From Acidaminobacter sp. (lineage in GTDB: Bacteria; Bacillota_A; Clostridia; Peptostreptococcales; Acidaminobacteraceae), in assembly GCA_009881125.1 (NCBI GenBank), contig WXFH01000239.1, positions 1-30,428 on the forward strand: a DNA stretch of 30,428 bases, given 5' to 3'. The notes beneath the pieces were generated by a model that saw nothing but the letters and a program-made list of their open reading frames with translations, searched no databases and was not told where the DNA came from. A program made the position numbers and the translations under genes. Shown in pieces: positions 23,212 through 29,730 of the stretch (the first letter of the stretch is position 1; each line of letters begins with the position of its first letter).

Positions 23212-24153
23212 CTAACCCCTTTTCAAATAGGCCGTTATGCAGTGAATCGCGCCGCGGCCTTTAAGTATTTCCGACACATCCACAGATATAACTTTGATGC
23301 CATTGTCTTCCAGCAGCGCCTGTGTCCTTGGATTTCCCTCAGGGATGACCACCAGACCCGGCTCCAATGCGACAAAATTGCATGCGAAGGTTGAACGCAC
23401 CTCAGTAGTCGATGGCGCTTCAAGTATTTTATACCCTTTCTTTTTCATCACATTCAGAACATCATAAGGCACCTGTGAGGCGTGAACCAGCACCGTATCG
23501 TGGCTTGCGGTGTTCATCAAACCATCAATATGAATGTTGCTGTAAGGCTGCTGCATATGCAGTATGTTGGAAACGCCCATTCTGCGGAGCTCATCAGCCA
23601 CTTGGTCATAGCCGCTGCGGTTGCATCTGCTACCCGTCGAGATCACACACGTCTCACGATCCACCCACATGGCATTGGCACCTTCGAAGATCCCGTCTCC
23701 ATTAATGGTCTTAATAATAGGAACCCCCAATTTTGCCAAGGCTTGGGCGACATACCGCTCTTCACCGCGACGTGCTGACATGCCCGGCCGGGAAATTATA
23801 GCGCCTTCAGGGGTCATGAACATTAAATCTCTGCAGAAGACGGCATTTGGACGATCTTCCCTTTGCTCCTCCACATAATGGACCGTGACGCCGTGGTCTC
23901 TGTAAATATTGGCAACGGCATCGTGTTGTATTCGCATTAGCTGAGGATCCACGGGCACATCCGAAAATCGAACCTCGTTGGCATCAAATTTTTCAATTTC
24001 CTTGCCGGGACGCCTCATCAAAACAGCTCTCAATGTGTCCACTTCTGAAGCAACACCCCAGTCACCCCAGTACTCCTGCATGTCTTCAATGAAGTGCGTC
24101 TCCTTCGGAAACCATTTTTCTCCAGGTATAGCGTCAATGTCCATTATCTTCAT
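23212..24153 (-). CDS. Arginine-deiminase/dimethylarginine-hydrolase superfamily enzyme
   Basis: This 313-residue hydrolase or amidinotransferase of the pentein fold acts on guanidino groups. Catalytic landmarks are in place: Asp109 (FCRDLMF), Glu157 (IFEGANAM), His208/Asp210 (NIHIDGLMN) and the nucleophile Cys305 (GAIHCITAYL). The length fits DDAH-like or amidinotransferase-like members rather than classical arginine deiminase (about 400 residues). AGGAGG lies 8 bases before the ATG. No carbamate kinase or ornithine carbamoyltransferase gene is adjacent, so the fermentative arginine deiminase pathway is not supported here. The exact substrate is open: arginine, a methylated arginine, or another guanidino compound. 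Confidence 0.87.
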   Translation of the reverse strand: MKIMDIDAIPGEKWFPKETHFIEDMQEYWGDWGVASEVDTLRAVLMRRPGKEIEKFDANEVRFSDVPVDPQLMRIQHDAVANIYRDHGVTVHYVEEQREDRPNAVFCRDLMFMTPEGAIISRPGMSARRGEERYVAQALAKLGVPIIKTINGDGIFEGANAMWVDRETCVISTGSRCNRSGYDQVADELRRMGVSNILHMQQPYSNIHIDGLMNTASHDTVLVHASQVPYDVLNVMKKKGYKILEAPSTTEVRSTFACNFVALEPGLVVIPEGNPRTQALLEDNGIKVISVDVSEILKGRGAIHCITAYLKRG

Positions 24154-24257
24154 GCAAGCGACCTCCTGATTTGTTCATCTGATTTTATTATATCGCAATT
24201 ACGGCGAATTCAGGCGTTCATCTTCAGCGGCAATAATGAGACAGTTCAAAGATTTCC

Positions 24258-24370
24258 TCTGCCGATGGTCACCCATCTTCAAACATTCTGAAGCATGTTA
24301 AAAATTGGAAGCCGCAGTTTGTTTATAACCCATTATCAGCTAGTTCGATAATGGGTTAGTTTTCATTGCG
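24258..24370. repeat. Intergenic repeat, copy A (two hairpins)
   Basis: This 113-bp element matches the copy at 27109-27219 along its whole length. It starts with TCTGCCGATGGT. A small hairpin follows (GATGG, loop TCAC, CCATC; 24264-24277), then a variable middle, and a 12-bp stem TAACCCATTATC/GATAATGGGTTA (24326-24337 with 24347-24358) around a 9-nt loop ending in GTTC. It ends with TTGCG. Neither strand shows a long T run after the large stem, so it is not a standard terminator. Confidence 0.75.
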
Positions 24371-24426
24371 GTTATTTAATCAACTTTCAGGGGTACCCAA
24401 GTCCGGACTTCCAGAATTGTTGAGAA

Positions 24427-25221
24427 TTACTTTTCTTCACGCTTACCCGATCTAACTTTTTTCTTTTTGAAAGGCGCCTTTATACTTTTGGCAATATGAC
24501 GAGGAACTTCCACTGCCCCAGTGTGGATGCCTTTAGCCACGCCTTGTGAAACTTGTCCAATTTTATCGACTAGCGCCTGCTTATCTTGTTCCTTCTGCTC
24601 TCTTATGGTCTTGCTCTCTGATAGGACTTCCTCATTTACATAATAGAGCCAAACGCGATCACCCGTTTTTAATTTTGAACTGACTTTTTTATTGCTCGGC
24701 AAAGTTACCCTGGTAACCTGACCCTCCACTTTACCGCCGAATTTCAAATGTGGTTTTTCTAATTTTTCAGTGACTCGCAAGCCCAAACCTTCAAGATCTT
24801 CACGTGCTTCATCCAGATCAAGTCCAACGACGTCTGGCATTTTGAATTCTTGAACTGTATTTTCCACTAGCAGCTTGCTCTTTTCAATGACTTCTTGCGT
24901 CAGATAATAAACCTTAACCATTGTCTTTGGATTAACACGACTGCCAAATTTGGGTTCAGAATACACGACCTCGTTTTCACTTTCATTCGCATACGCAATA
25001 TTAGGTTTTGCGATCGCTGATGTTGGAATCAAGTTAAGTTCATCTTTTAGAACGCGCAGCGCTTCGTTAATATGAACATCTTTCAAGTTAGGTATTTTGA
25101 CAAGGCTTTTCTGTTTTTCTATGATCTCAGAACCAATTTTGGCGCCCAAATTCATGACATCCGGAGCAAGTTTATGAGCGACAAGTTTTCCACCTTTTAG
25201 TAACCCTGTTTTCAATCCCAT
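24427..25221 (-). CDS. PASTA-domain protein without a kinase domain
   Basis: The start is the ATG at 25221, with GGAGG 7 bases upstream; the longer frame lacks a site. The 264-residue protein has no signal peptide or clear membrane segment. It carries two PASTA-like repeats. One begins LKDVHINEALRVLKDELNL at about residues 44-120, and the second begins MPDVVGLDLDEAREDLEGL at about 126-205. The C-terminal 40 residues are very basic (APFKKKKVRSGKREEK). PASTA domains usually sense muropeptides in Stk1/PBP2x-type proteins outside the cell. A soluble, basic-tailed version is unusual and its role is unknown. The N-terminus GLKTGLLKGGKLVAHKLAP could be amphipathic. Confidence 0.78.
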   Translation of the reverse strand: MGLKTGLLKGGKLVAHKLAPDVMNLGAKIGSEIIEKQKSLVKIPNLKDVHINEALRVLKDELNLIPTSAIAKPNIAYANESENEVVYSEPKFGSRVNPKTMVKVYYLTQEVIEKSKLLVENTVQEFKMPDVVGLDLDEAREDLEGLGLRVTEKLEKPHLKFGGKVEGQVTRVTLPSNKKVSSKLKTGDRVWLYYVNEEVLSESKTIREQKEQDKQALVDKIGQVSQGVAKGIHTGAVEVPRHIAKSIKAPFKKKKVRSGKREEK

Positions 25222-25294
25222 TTTACTGCCCTCCAGTACCCAGTTCAGATCGCTTAATTTTTGATAGCCGTCCTTTGTAAGTATTGCTATACAT

Positions 25295-25351
25295 AGACAC
25301 CTGCGCAAACAACTTCCATAACTTCACCGGAGTTACCAAGCACAGGTGTCT
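25295..25351. repeat. Inverted repeat between PASTA and cysteine-cluster genes
   Basis: AGACACCTG (25295-25303) and CAGGTGTCT (25343-25351) form a 9-bp stem around a 39-nt loop. On neither strand is it followed by a T run. It may be a weak mRNA-end structure of the cysteine-cluster gene or an operator. No further evidence is visible. Confidence 0.4.
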
Positions 25352-25366
25352 CACCGGGAAAAGTCA

Positions 25367-26119
25367 CTAAACAATAATCCCCAACCGGTCCTTCGCTTTA
25401 GCCAGCGACTTAAAAAACGCATCGTAAAAATCTTCTCCCTCTTTCAGCGTTATTCGGTAAAACACCTCCAGCAGGTAGTCGTTAGCAGCCTTCAGCTCCT
25501 CTGCATCCCGAATGAACTTGAATCGAAACGCGAGAGCCTTCAGACAGGTATGCCAAGCCAGAAGAAATGTCTTGTTTTTCTCATAGTTCTCAATGCCAAT
25601 CCACTGCGCCACTTTGACCATTTTCAGTTTAGGCTTCACACAGGCGTCCACCTGCAGGAAATACTTGAAATCATTCTCCAGATAAACTCTTCCCAGGGGG
25701 AACAATCGGCAGATATTGGGACGAAATGCATGAATCGAGCAGCGTCCTTCATCGCTCAGAAAACTGCAGCGTTCATCAGGACCAAGCATTTTTAAGTACG
25801 GAAGCGTTATTTTATCTGCGGTGCGCAGTTCCAGATGATCCGCAAGCAAGTCATCAAAGGACACCTCAAGTCCGCGCATCATCTCATAGATGTCAAAGGG
25901 TGTCAACTTCACCAGCTCGCCAACACCGCAGCAGCATGCGCTGCAGCCTTCACACCCGCCGGCATCCGCTCTGACAAGGTCTTTGAGTTCGTAGAGTCTT
26001 CCATCTGAAATAGACGCCAGGGTAAGCGGCTCGCTTATGGTTACCTCTGGTTTCATTGTTTCCACCGGTTTCGTTGAGTTCATTGGTTTCACAGCGTTCA
26101 TTGTCTTCAAAGTTTTCAT
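25367..26119 (-). CDS. YkgJ-family cysteine-cluster protein
   Basis: This 250-residue protein likely binds a zinc or iron-sulfur centre. The cluster CEGCSACCCGVG at about residue 53 and later CRSIH-like cysteines (RCSFLSDEGRCSIHAFRPNICRLFP) match the CxxCxxCC family of unknown function. The start is placed at the ATG at 26119, which overlaps the stop of the FAH-family gene as ATGA, so translation is probably coupled. A longer frame begins at 26134. The N-terminus contains three six-residue units (MNAVKP, MNSTKP, VETMKP), a repeat that varies in such proteins. Proteins of this family may assist metal maturation, but no function is proven. Confidence 0.85.
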   Translation of the reverse strand: MKTLKTMNAVKPMNSTKPVETMKPEVTISEPLTLASISDGRLYELKDLVRADAGGCEGCSACCCGVGELVKLTPFDIYEMMRGLEVSFDDLLADHLELRTADKITLPYLKMLGPDERCSFLSDEGRCSIHAFRPNICRLFPLGRVYLENDFKYFLQVDACVKPKLKMVKVAQWIGIENYEKNKTFLLAWHTCLKALAFRFKFIRDAEELKAANDYLLEVFYRITLKEGEDFYDAFFKSLAKAKDRLGIIV

Positions 26120-26733
26120 CCGTTTACAATCCACTCCGTTGCCATCAGCTCTGTCAGCCCTAAAAATATCTTCCCAACGATCCGGTCCCCCGTCTGAAAG
26201 GTTCCGACACCTTTTGGTGTCCCCGTCATCAGGATGTCTCCGTCCTCCAGTGTTGTCATTGTTTTCACCTCATCCAATATGTCAAGAGGCTTATGAATCA
26301 TGAGATTCACATCCCCCTCCTGCCGCAGCTCGTCGTTGATCCAGAGCTGGAAGGCAAGCTGAGGAATGTCCTCTTCCTCAATGGGTTCAAAGTCACCGAA
26401 CACCGCCGCGCCATCAAAGGCCTTTGCCCGTTCCCAAGGCAGTCCCTTGGCTTTCAGTGCGCTTTGCAGCTTTCTGTCGGTCAAGTCCAGCCCAAAGCCA
26501 ACGCCGCTAATCTTCCCCTCACCCATGATGAAAGAAAGCTCGCCCTCATAATGGATCTCCTTGTCCGGCCAAGCCTTCAGCATGCCGCTGATCGCAGCAT
26601 TGGGCTTCATGAACAGCACCATGGCGTCCGGCATTTCATTCTGAAGCTCTTCGATATGGGCCACATAATTTCTTCCAATACACACCACTTTACTCGGCGT
26701 CACGGGCAACCCATCAAACAGTACTGTATTCAT
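26116..26733 (-). CDS. Fumarylacetoacetate hydrolase (FAH) family protein
   Basis: This 205-residue enzyme is of the FAH/YcgM-type family, whose members hydrolyse or decarboxylate 2-oxo acids such as acylpyruvates or oxaloacetate. The metal-binding Glu63 and Glu65 lie in IHYEGELSF and the third ligand is probably Asp83 (GFGLDLTDR). The closing block GDILMTGTPKGVG is the family hallmark. At 205 residues it is the short version, lacking an N-terminal domain. The ATG overlaps the stop of a possible 49-codon ORF upstream (ATGA). The stop overlaps the next gene (ATGA), so three reading frames are chained. The ribosome-binding site before the ATG is poor, in line with coupling. Confidence 0.9.
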   Translation of the reverse strand: MNTVLFDGLPVTPSKVVCIGRNYVAHIEELQNEMPDAMVLFMKPNAAISGMLKAWPDKEIHYEGELSFIMGEGKISGVGFGLDLTDRKLQSALKAKGLPWERAKAFDGAAVFGDFEPIEEEDIPQLAFQLWINDELRQEGDVNLMIHKPLDILDEVKTMTTLEDGDILMTGTPKGVGTFQTGDRIVGKIFLGLTELMATEWIVNG

Positions 26734-26879
26734 TCAAACTTGGTCAGGAAATGCTTCAGGCGGACACTGAAAGTGCCGCTTAAACCACTCCCTGACCTCC
26801 CCCCTTTCCGATCTAAAGTCACAAGGTCATCTACGTCATACACAGTGACAATTCGTCTGACAAACTGTCTATAAGACAT
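26730..26879 (-). CDS. Candidate small protein of 49 residues upstream of the FAH gene
   Basis: A 50-codon frame starts at ATG 26879 (MSYRQFVRRIVTVYDVDDLV...) and ends with TGA overlapping the FAH start as ATGA. GAAGGA lies about 12 bases before the ATG, a long spacing. A region inside it also folds as nested hairpins (GGTCAGG/CCTGACC with an inner GCGG/CCGC stem), so it could instead be a structured leader of the FAH gene. It has no recognised relatives and no composition test was possible. Confidence 0.3.
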   Translation of the reverse strand: MSYRQFVRRIVTVYDVDDLVTLDRKGGRSGSGLSGTFSVRLKHFLTKFE

Positions 26880-27266
26880 CTAACTTTATTATCCTTCACA
26901 TAAGGGTAAAACACAACGCAAATTGTGGGTCGGATGACCATCGCCACAAGTCTCACCATCACTTAAGTCTTGTCCTAGCACTTCAAACTAAACCTGATCA
27001 TTCAGTAAAAATCCGGGATATAATGATGCAGAACAAGCGTTCAAACTGCTGCCTTTGCTTCGTTTGTTGGGTTTTTCTGACCGAAAGACGAAACCCATAT
27101 AAAAAATTTCTGCCGATGGTTGACCATCTTAAATCGATTCATTTGTGTCAATATTTGGAAACGATAACATTTTAATAACCCATTATCTGATCGTTCGATA
27201 ATGGGTTATTAAAGTTGCGATTCTTTTTCCTTATTTTCTTGTCTGAATTAGGTTCCCTTCGATTAT
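26880..27266. other. Intergenic stretch between FAH and dehydroquinase-like genes
   Basis: This 387-bp stretch holds no credible ORF. It carries repeat copy B (27109-27219) and a GGGTTT/AAACCC stem at 27069-27096. A possible minus-strand promoter, TTGTGT then 17 bases then GATAAT, has its -10 box at 26888-26893. If that promoter is real it would start just before the 49-codon ORF and leave it without a leader. Confidence 0.45.
27109..27219. repeat. Intergenic repeat, copy B (two hairpins)
   Basis: This 111-bp element is the second copy of the element at 24258-24370. It has the same TCTGCCGATGGT start and a small hairpin GATGG, loop TTGA, CCATC (27115-27128). The large stem AATAACCCATTATC/GATAATGGGTTATT is 14 bp (27174-27187 with 27197-27210) around a 9-nt loop ending in GTTC, and the end is TTGCG. 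The stems are conserved while the small-hairpin loop differs between copies, as expected when structure matters. Confidence 0.75.
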
Positions 27267-27704
27267 CTACTTGATGTAAGCCACCGCGGCCCTTAGACCG
27301 AGCAAATAGCTCTCAAAGCCGAATCCGCTGATCTGACCTTGAGCGATTTCAGCGAAGACGGATTGGTGTCGAAACGCTTCTCGGGCATGGATATTGGACA
27401 TATGGATTTCCACAATTGGACCGGTAAAAATGGCCAGCGCGTCCCGGATGCCGTAGCTGTAATGGGTCCAAGCCCCTGCATTGATGACAATGGCATCAAT
27501 GCCTTCCAGAAATGCATCGTGAATCCGTTGGCACATTTCGCCTTCACAATTGGTCTGGTAAGCGACGACCTCAATACCTAATTCCTTGGCAAGTTCTCGC
27601 ATTTTTTCATTGATTTCATCCAGCGTAATTGTGCCATATTGAACGGGATCTCTCTTTCCGAACATATTGTGATTGATGCCGTGGAGCATAAGAACTTTCT
27701 TCAT
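27267..27704 (-). CDS. Type II 3-dehydroquinate dehydratase (AroQ-like)
   Basis: This 145-residue protein is of normal length for type II dehydroquinase, which forms a dodecamer and removes water from 3-dehydroquinate. Active-site landmarks are Arg18 and Tyr23 (GKRDPVQYG), Asn75 (INAGAWTH), His101 (EIHMSNIHARE) and Arg112 (FRHQS). The N-terminal loop reads GINHNMFGKR where biosynthetic AroQ normally has GPNLNMLGKR, and INAGAWTH replaces INPGAYTH. GGAGG lies 8 bases before the ATG. No other shikimate gene is present. It stands with a VOC protein, a ketopantoate-reductase-like protein, a MaoC-like hydratase and a CoA transferase, so a catabolic or altered-substrate role is likely. I leave the symbol open. 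Confidence 0.85.
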   Translation of the reverse strand: MKKVLMLHGINHNMFGKRDPVQYGTITLDEINEKMRELAKELGIEVVAYQTNCEGEMCQRIHDAFLEGIDAIVINAGAWTHYSYGIRDALAIFTGPIVEIHMSNIHAREAFRHQSVFAEIAQGQISGFGFESYLLGLRAAVAYIK

Positions 27705-27782
27705 AACTTGATCCTCCCTGATCCTTGTGTTAGTATTTATATTTTTTAAACTTTGACTCTGTAGTTCAATAAGCGAAAGACC

Positions 27783-28157
27783 TCATCTTGGCTGTACATT
27801 TAATGCTTCTGTAACCGACTGCCTTGCAGCCTGCATCACTTCAATGCAAAGACCATCCGGCAATTCAACCCAATTTCTTCCTTGAGGCATTTCCTTGACT
27901 TCCCAGTTGTAAATCTCAGCCAGTGCCGCCTCCAAATCTTCTGTCATAATACCTATATGCGCCAATCGGCCTTCCGGGCCTTGAAAATCCGGCGCAGAGA
28001 TCAGTTGAATACCGCCAATCGTCCAGACTTGTTCAGGGTATTTGGATTCATCCCTAAGCGTCATGCCCAGCGCTTCGCGAAAGAATCGTACATGCCAGTC
28101 TAGATCCTTAACGAAAATGGCTACATGCTCCGCGTAGGAACATTTGGAGTATGCCAT
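27783..28157 (-). CDS. VOC-family (glyoxalase/dioxygenase-like) protein
   Basis: This is a 124-residue single-domain-size protein with the VOC beta-alpha-beta-beta-beta pattern. It has an N-terminal AEHVAIFVKDLDWHVRFFREALGM, a middle LAHIGIMTEDLEAALAEI, and a C-terminal WVELPDGLCIEVMQ. The first histidine (HVAIF) and the glutamate of LCIEVM are typical metal ligands. AAGGAGG lies 8-9 bases before the ATG. Family members include glyoxalase I, methylmalonyl-CoA epimerase and dioxygenases; in this acyl-CoA-like context an epimerase or isomerase role is possible (inference). Confidence 0.85.
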   Translation of the reverse strand: MAYSKCSYAEHVAIFVKDLDWHVRFFREALGMTLRDESKYPEQVWTIGGIQLISAPDFQGPEGRLAHIGIMTEDLEAALAEIYNWEVKEMPQGRNWVELPDGLCIEVMQAARQSVTEALNVQPR

Positions 28158-28171
28158 TCTGATTTACCTCC

Positions 28172-29146
28172 TTAAAGGCGGGGCCAATCCACAGGTTGAT
28201 CCGGGATGACTTTTCCGCTGAAATTCATCATCCAATACTCATAGCCTTTAACCATGGCAACCAATGTTTTATTAACCGGTGTCTGAATGCCAAGGCGCTC
28301 GCCGTGATACAGAATCTGACCGTTGATAAAGTCGACCTCAGTTGCTTTCCCGGCTTCAATGCTTTGAAGCATGGAGGCCTTGAATCTATAGGGCAGACCA
28401 GCGGCGGCCTTATACCAGATCGCAGCCGGATCTTCCACCGAAATTTCAACCCCTTTGGCTTTGGCTACTGCGATACCTTCCGCCACCGCCTCCAATGCGA
28501 CGTCCTTCACTTCCCGTACGTTGTAAAGCCCGCCATAGGGAAGCCGGGTGAGGGCACTGACTGCGCCAGTGGCTGCGTTGATCAGCAGCTTGTCCCAAAT
28601 CATGCCCACAATATTGTCACTGATTTGTGTCATCAAACCATGTGCCGTCAGAATCTCCGCCAGGTTTTTAATGCGCTCCGTGACTCTGCCGTCCATTTCG
28701 CCTATCACTGTCAATTTGTTGATGGTCCCGGCAATGACCTCACCGGGTTCCTGAAAAACACCGCCAGCATAGGTTTTACCGCCAATAACCCGTTCAGATC
28801 CCACGACCTCCATGATGGCCTCTTCATTGCCCAGGCCATTCTGAAGAGACATCACCAAGGTATGTGCCCCAATCATTGGCAAAGCATCCTGAATTGCCTT
28901 TTTTGTCCCAAAAGATTTTACAAGAACGATTATCAGATCCATAACCGGCAACCCTTGAGTTGAAGCTGCCGCTTTGATTTTGACCTTTCTGATTTCATCC
29001 CCTTCCTTGAGGTTCAGGCCATTCGAGTTGATTTTGTCAACATGAGCCTGATTATGATCGATCAAAGTCACATCCAACCCATGAAAAGCAAGCGTTCCCC
29101 CAAGTGCGCTGCCAAGGGCGCCTGCGCCAATGAAGCAGATTTTCAT
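28172..29146 (-). CDS. Ketopantoate reductase family (PanE/ApbA) oxidoreductase
   Basis: The start is the ATG at 29146 with GAGGAGG 7 bases upstream; a longer frame to 29212 adds 22 residues before the conserved N-terminus and lacks a site. The 324-residue protein begins MKICFIGAGALGSALGGTLA, the NADP-binding Rossmann motif. It contains SLQNGLGNEEAI, GEVIAGTINKL and WDKLLINAATGAVSAL, which carries the catalytic lysine. The family reduces 2-oxo acids such as 2-dehydropantoate. With no pantothenate gene nearby and a CoA-transferase/hydratase context, it probably reduces or oxidises another 2-oxo or 2-hydroxy acid. It is 14 bases from the VOC gene, in the same operon. Confidence 0.9.
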   Translation of the reverse strand: MKICFIGAGALGSALGGTLAFHGLDVTLIDHNQAHVDKINSNGLNLKEGDEIRKVKIKAAASTQGLPVMDLIIVLVKSFGTKKAIQDALPMIGAHTLVMSLQNGLGNEEAIMEVVGSERVIGGKTYAGGVFQEPGEVIAGTINKLTVIGEMDGRVTERIKNLAEILTAHGLMTQISDNIVGMIWDKLLINAATGAVSALTRLPYGGLYNVREVKDVALEAVAEGIAVAKAKGVEISVEDPAAIWYKAAAGLPYRFKASMLQSIEAGKATEVDFINGQILYHGERLGIQTPVNKTLVAMVKGYEYWMMNFSGKVIPDQPVDWPRL

Positions 29147-29231
29147 TCCGGTTCCTCCTCGTGAATTCCAAATCAATATTATCTGTTGCTGTTTCCACTC
29201 GCCTTTCAGCACACATTCTGGGGGCGAAGAT

Positions 29232-29660
29232 TTAGGCCGGTATAAACTTGAGGATGTGTGTCGCCACCGTGCAGACTTGTCCGTGCTGATTGAGTACCTC
29301 CAGTTTCGCGAAGGTTTTCATGCTGTCCTCATCCACTTCAGTCACCGTATAAACCGCGGTTACAGTATCGCCGAAATAAACAGGCTTTACAAAGCGGAGG
29401 CGATCATAGCCATAGGAAACGCTCGGTATTGGTGAGTTAACCTGAAGCTGGATCAAGGTTGAAGCGGTTGATCCCAGTGCGAAGGTCAATACGCCGTGGA
29501 CAATCCTTGTTTTATACGGGGTGGTCTTCATGAACTCCTCATTCATGTGCATCTGACTGAAATCTCCTGTAATGCCTGCGAAAAGATAGACATCCGACTC
29601 GCTTATGGTCTTGGTAAAAGAACATGTATCGCCAACCTTCAAAGGTAATTTACTATTCAT
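29232..29660 (-). CDS. MaoC-like (hot-dog fold) acyl-CoA hydratase
   Basis: The start is set at the ATG at 29660 with GGAG 8 bases upstream; an earlier in-frame ATG nine codons upstream has no site. The 142-residue protein has the R-hydratase core FAGITGDFSQMHMNEEF with Asp and His of the GDxxxxH type, followed by RIVHGVLTFAL. This family adds water to or removes it from 2-enoyl-CoA or related thioesters. The gene lies between a CoA transferase and the ketopantoate-reductase-like gene. A hydroxyacyl-CoA hydration or dehydration step in a short pathway is likely. Confidence 0.88.
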   Translation of the reverse strand: MNSKLPLKVGDTCSFTKTISESDVYLFAGITGDFSQMHMNEEFMKTTPYKTRIVHGVLTFALGSTASTLIQLQVNSPIPSVSYGYDRLRFVKPVYFGDTVTAVYTVTEVDEDSMKTFAKLEVLNQHGQVCTVATHILKFIPA

Positions 29661-29730
29661 ATCATACACTCCATTTCTGTTGATCACACTTATAAATTTT
29701 TATGTTGCATTCATATCCCAGAATAATGCC

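Noticed and set aside
23212..24153. Calling the pentein-fold enzyme arcA of the arginine deiminase pathway
   Set aside because: It is about 100 residues shorter than typical ArcA and has no arcB or arcC neighbours.
26293..26874. Plus-strand ORF of 193 codons over the FAH-family gene and its leader
   Set aside because: It is opposite a well-supported FAH enzyme and its composition is not protein-like.
28196..28963. Plus-strand ORF of 255 codons opposite the ketopantoate-reductase-like gene
   Set aside because: It is antisense to a gene with convincing Rossmann and catalytic motifs and has no ribosome-binding site.
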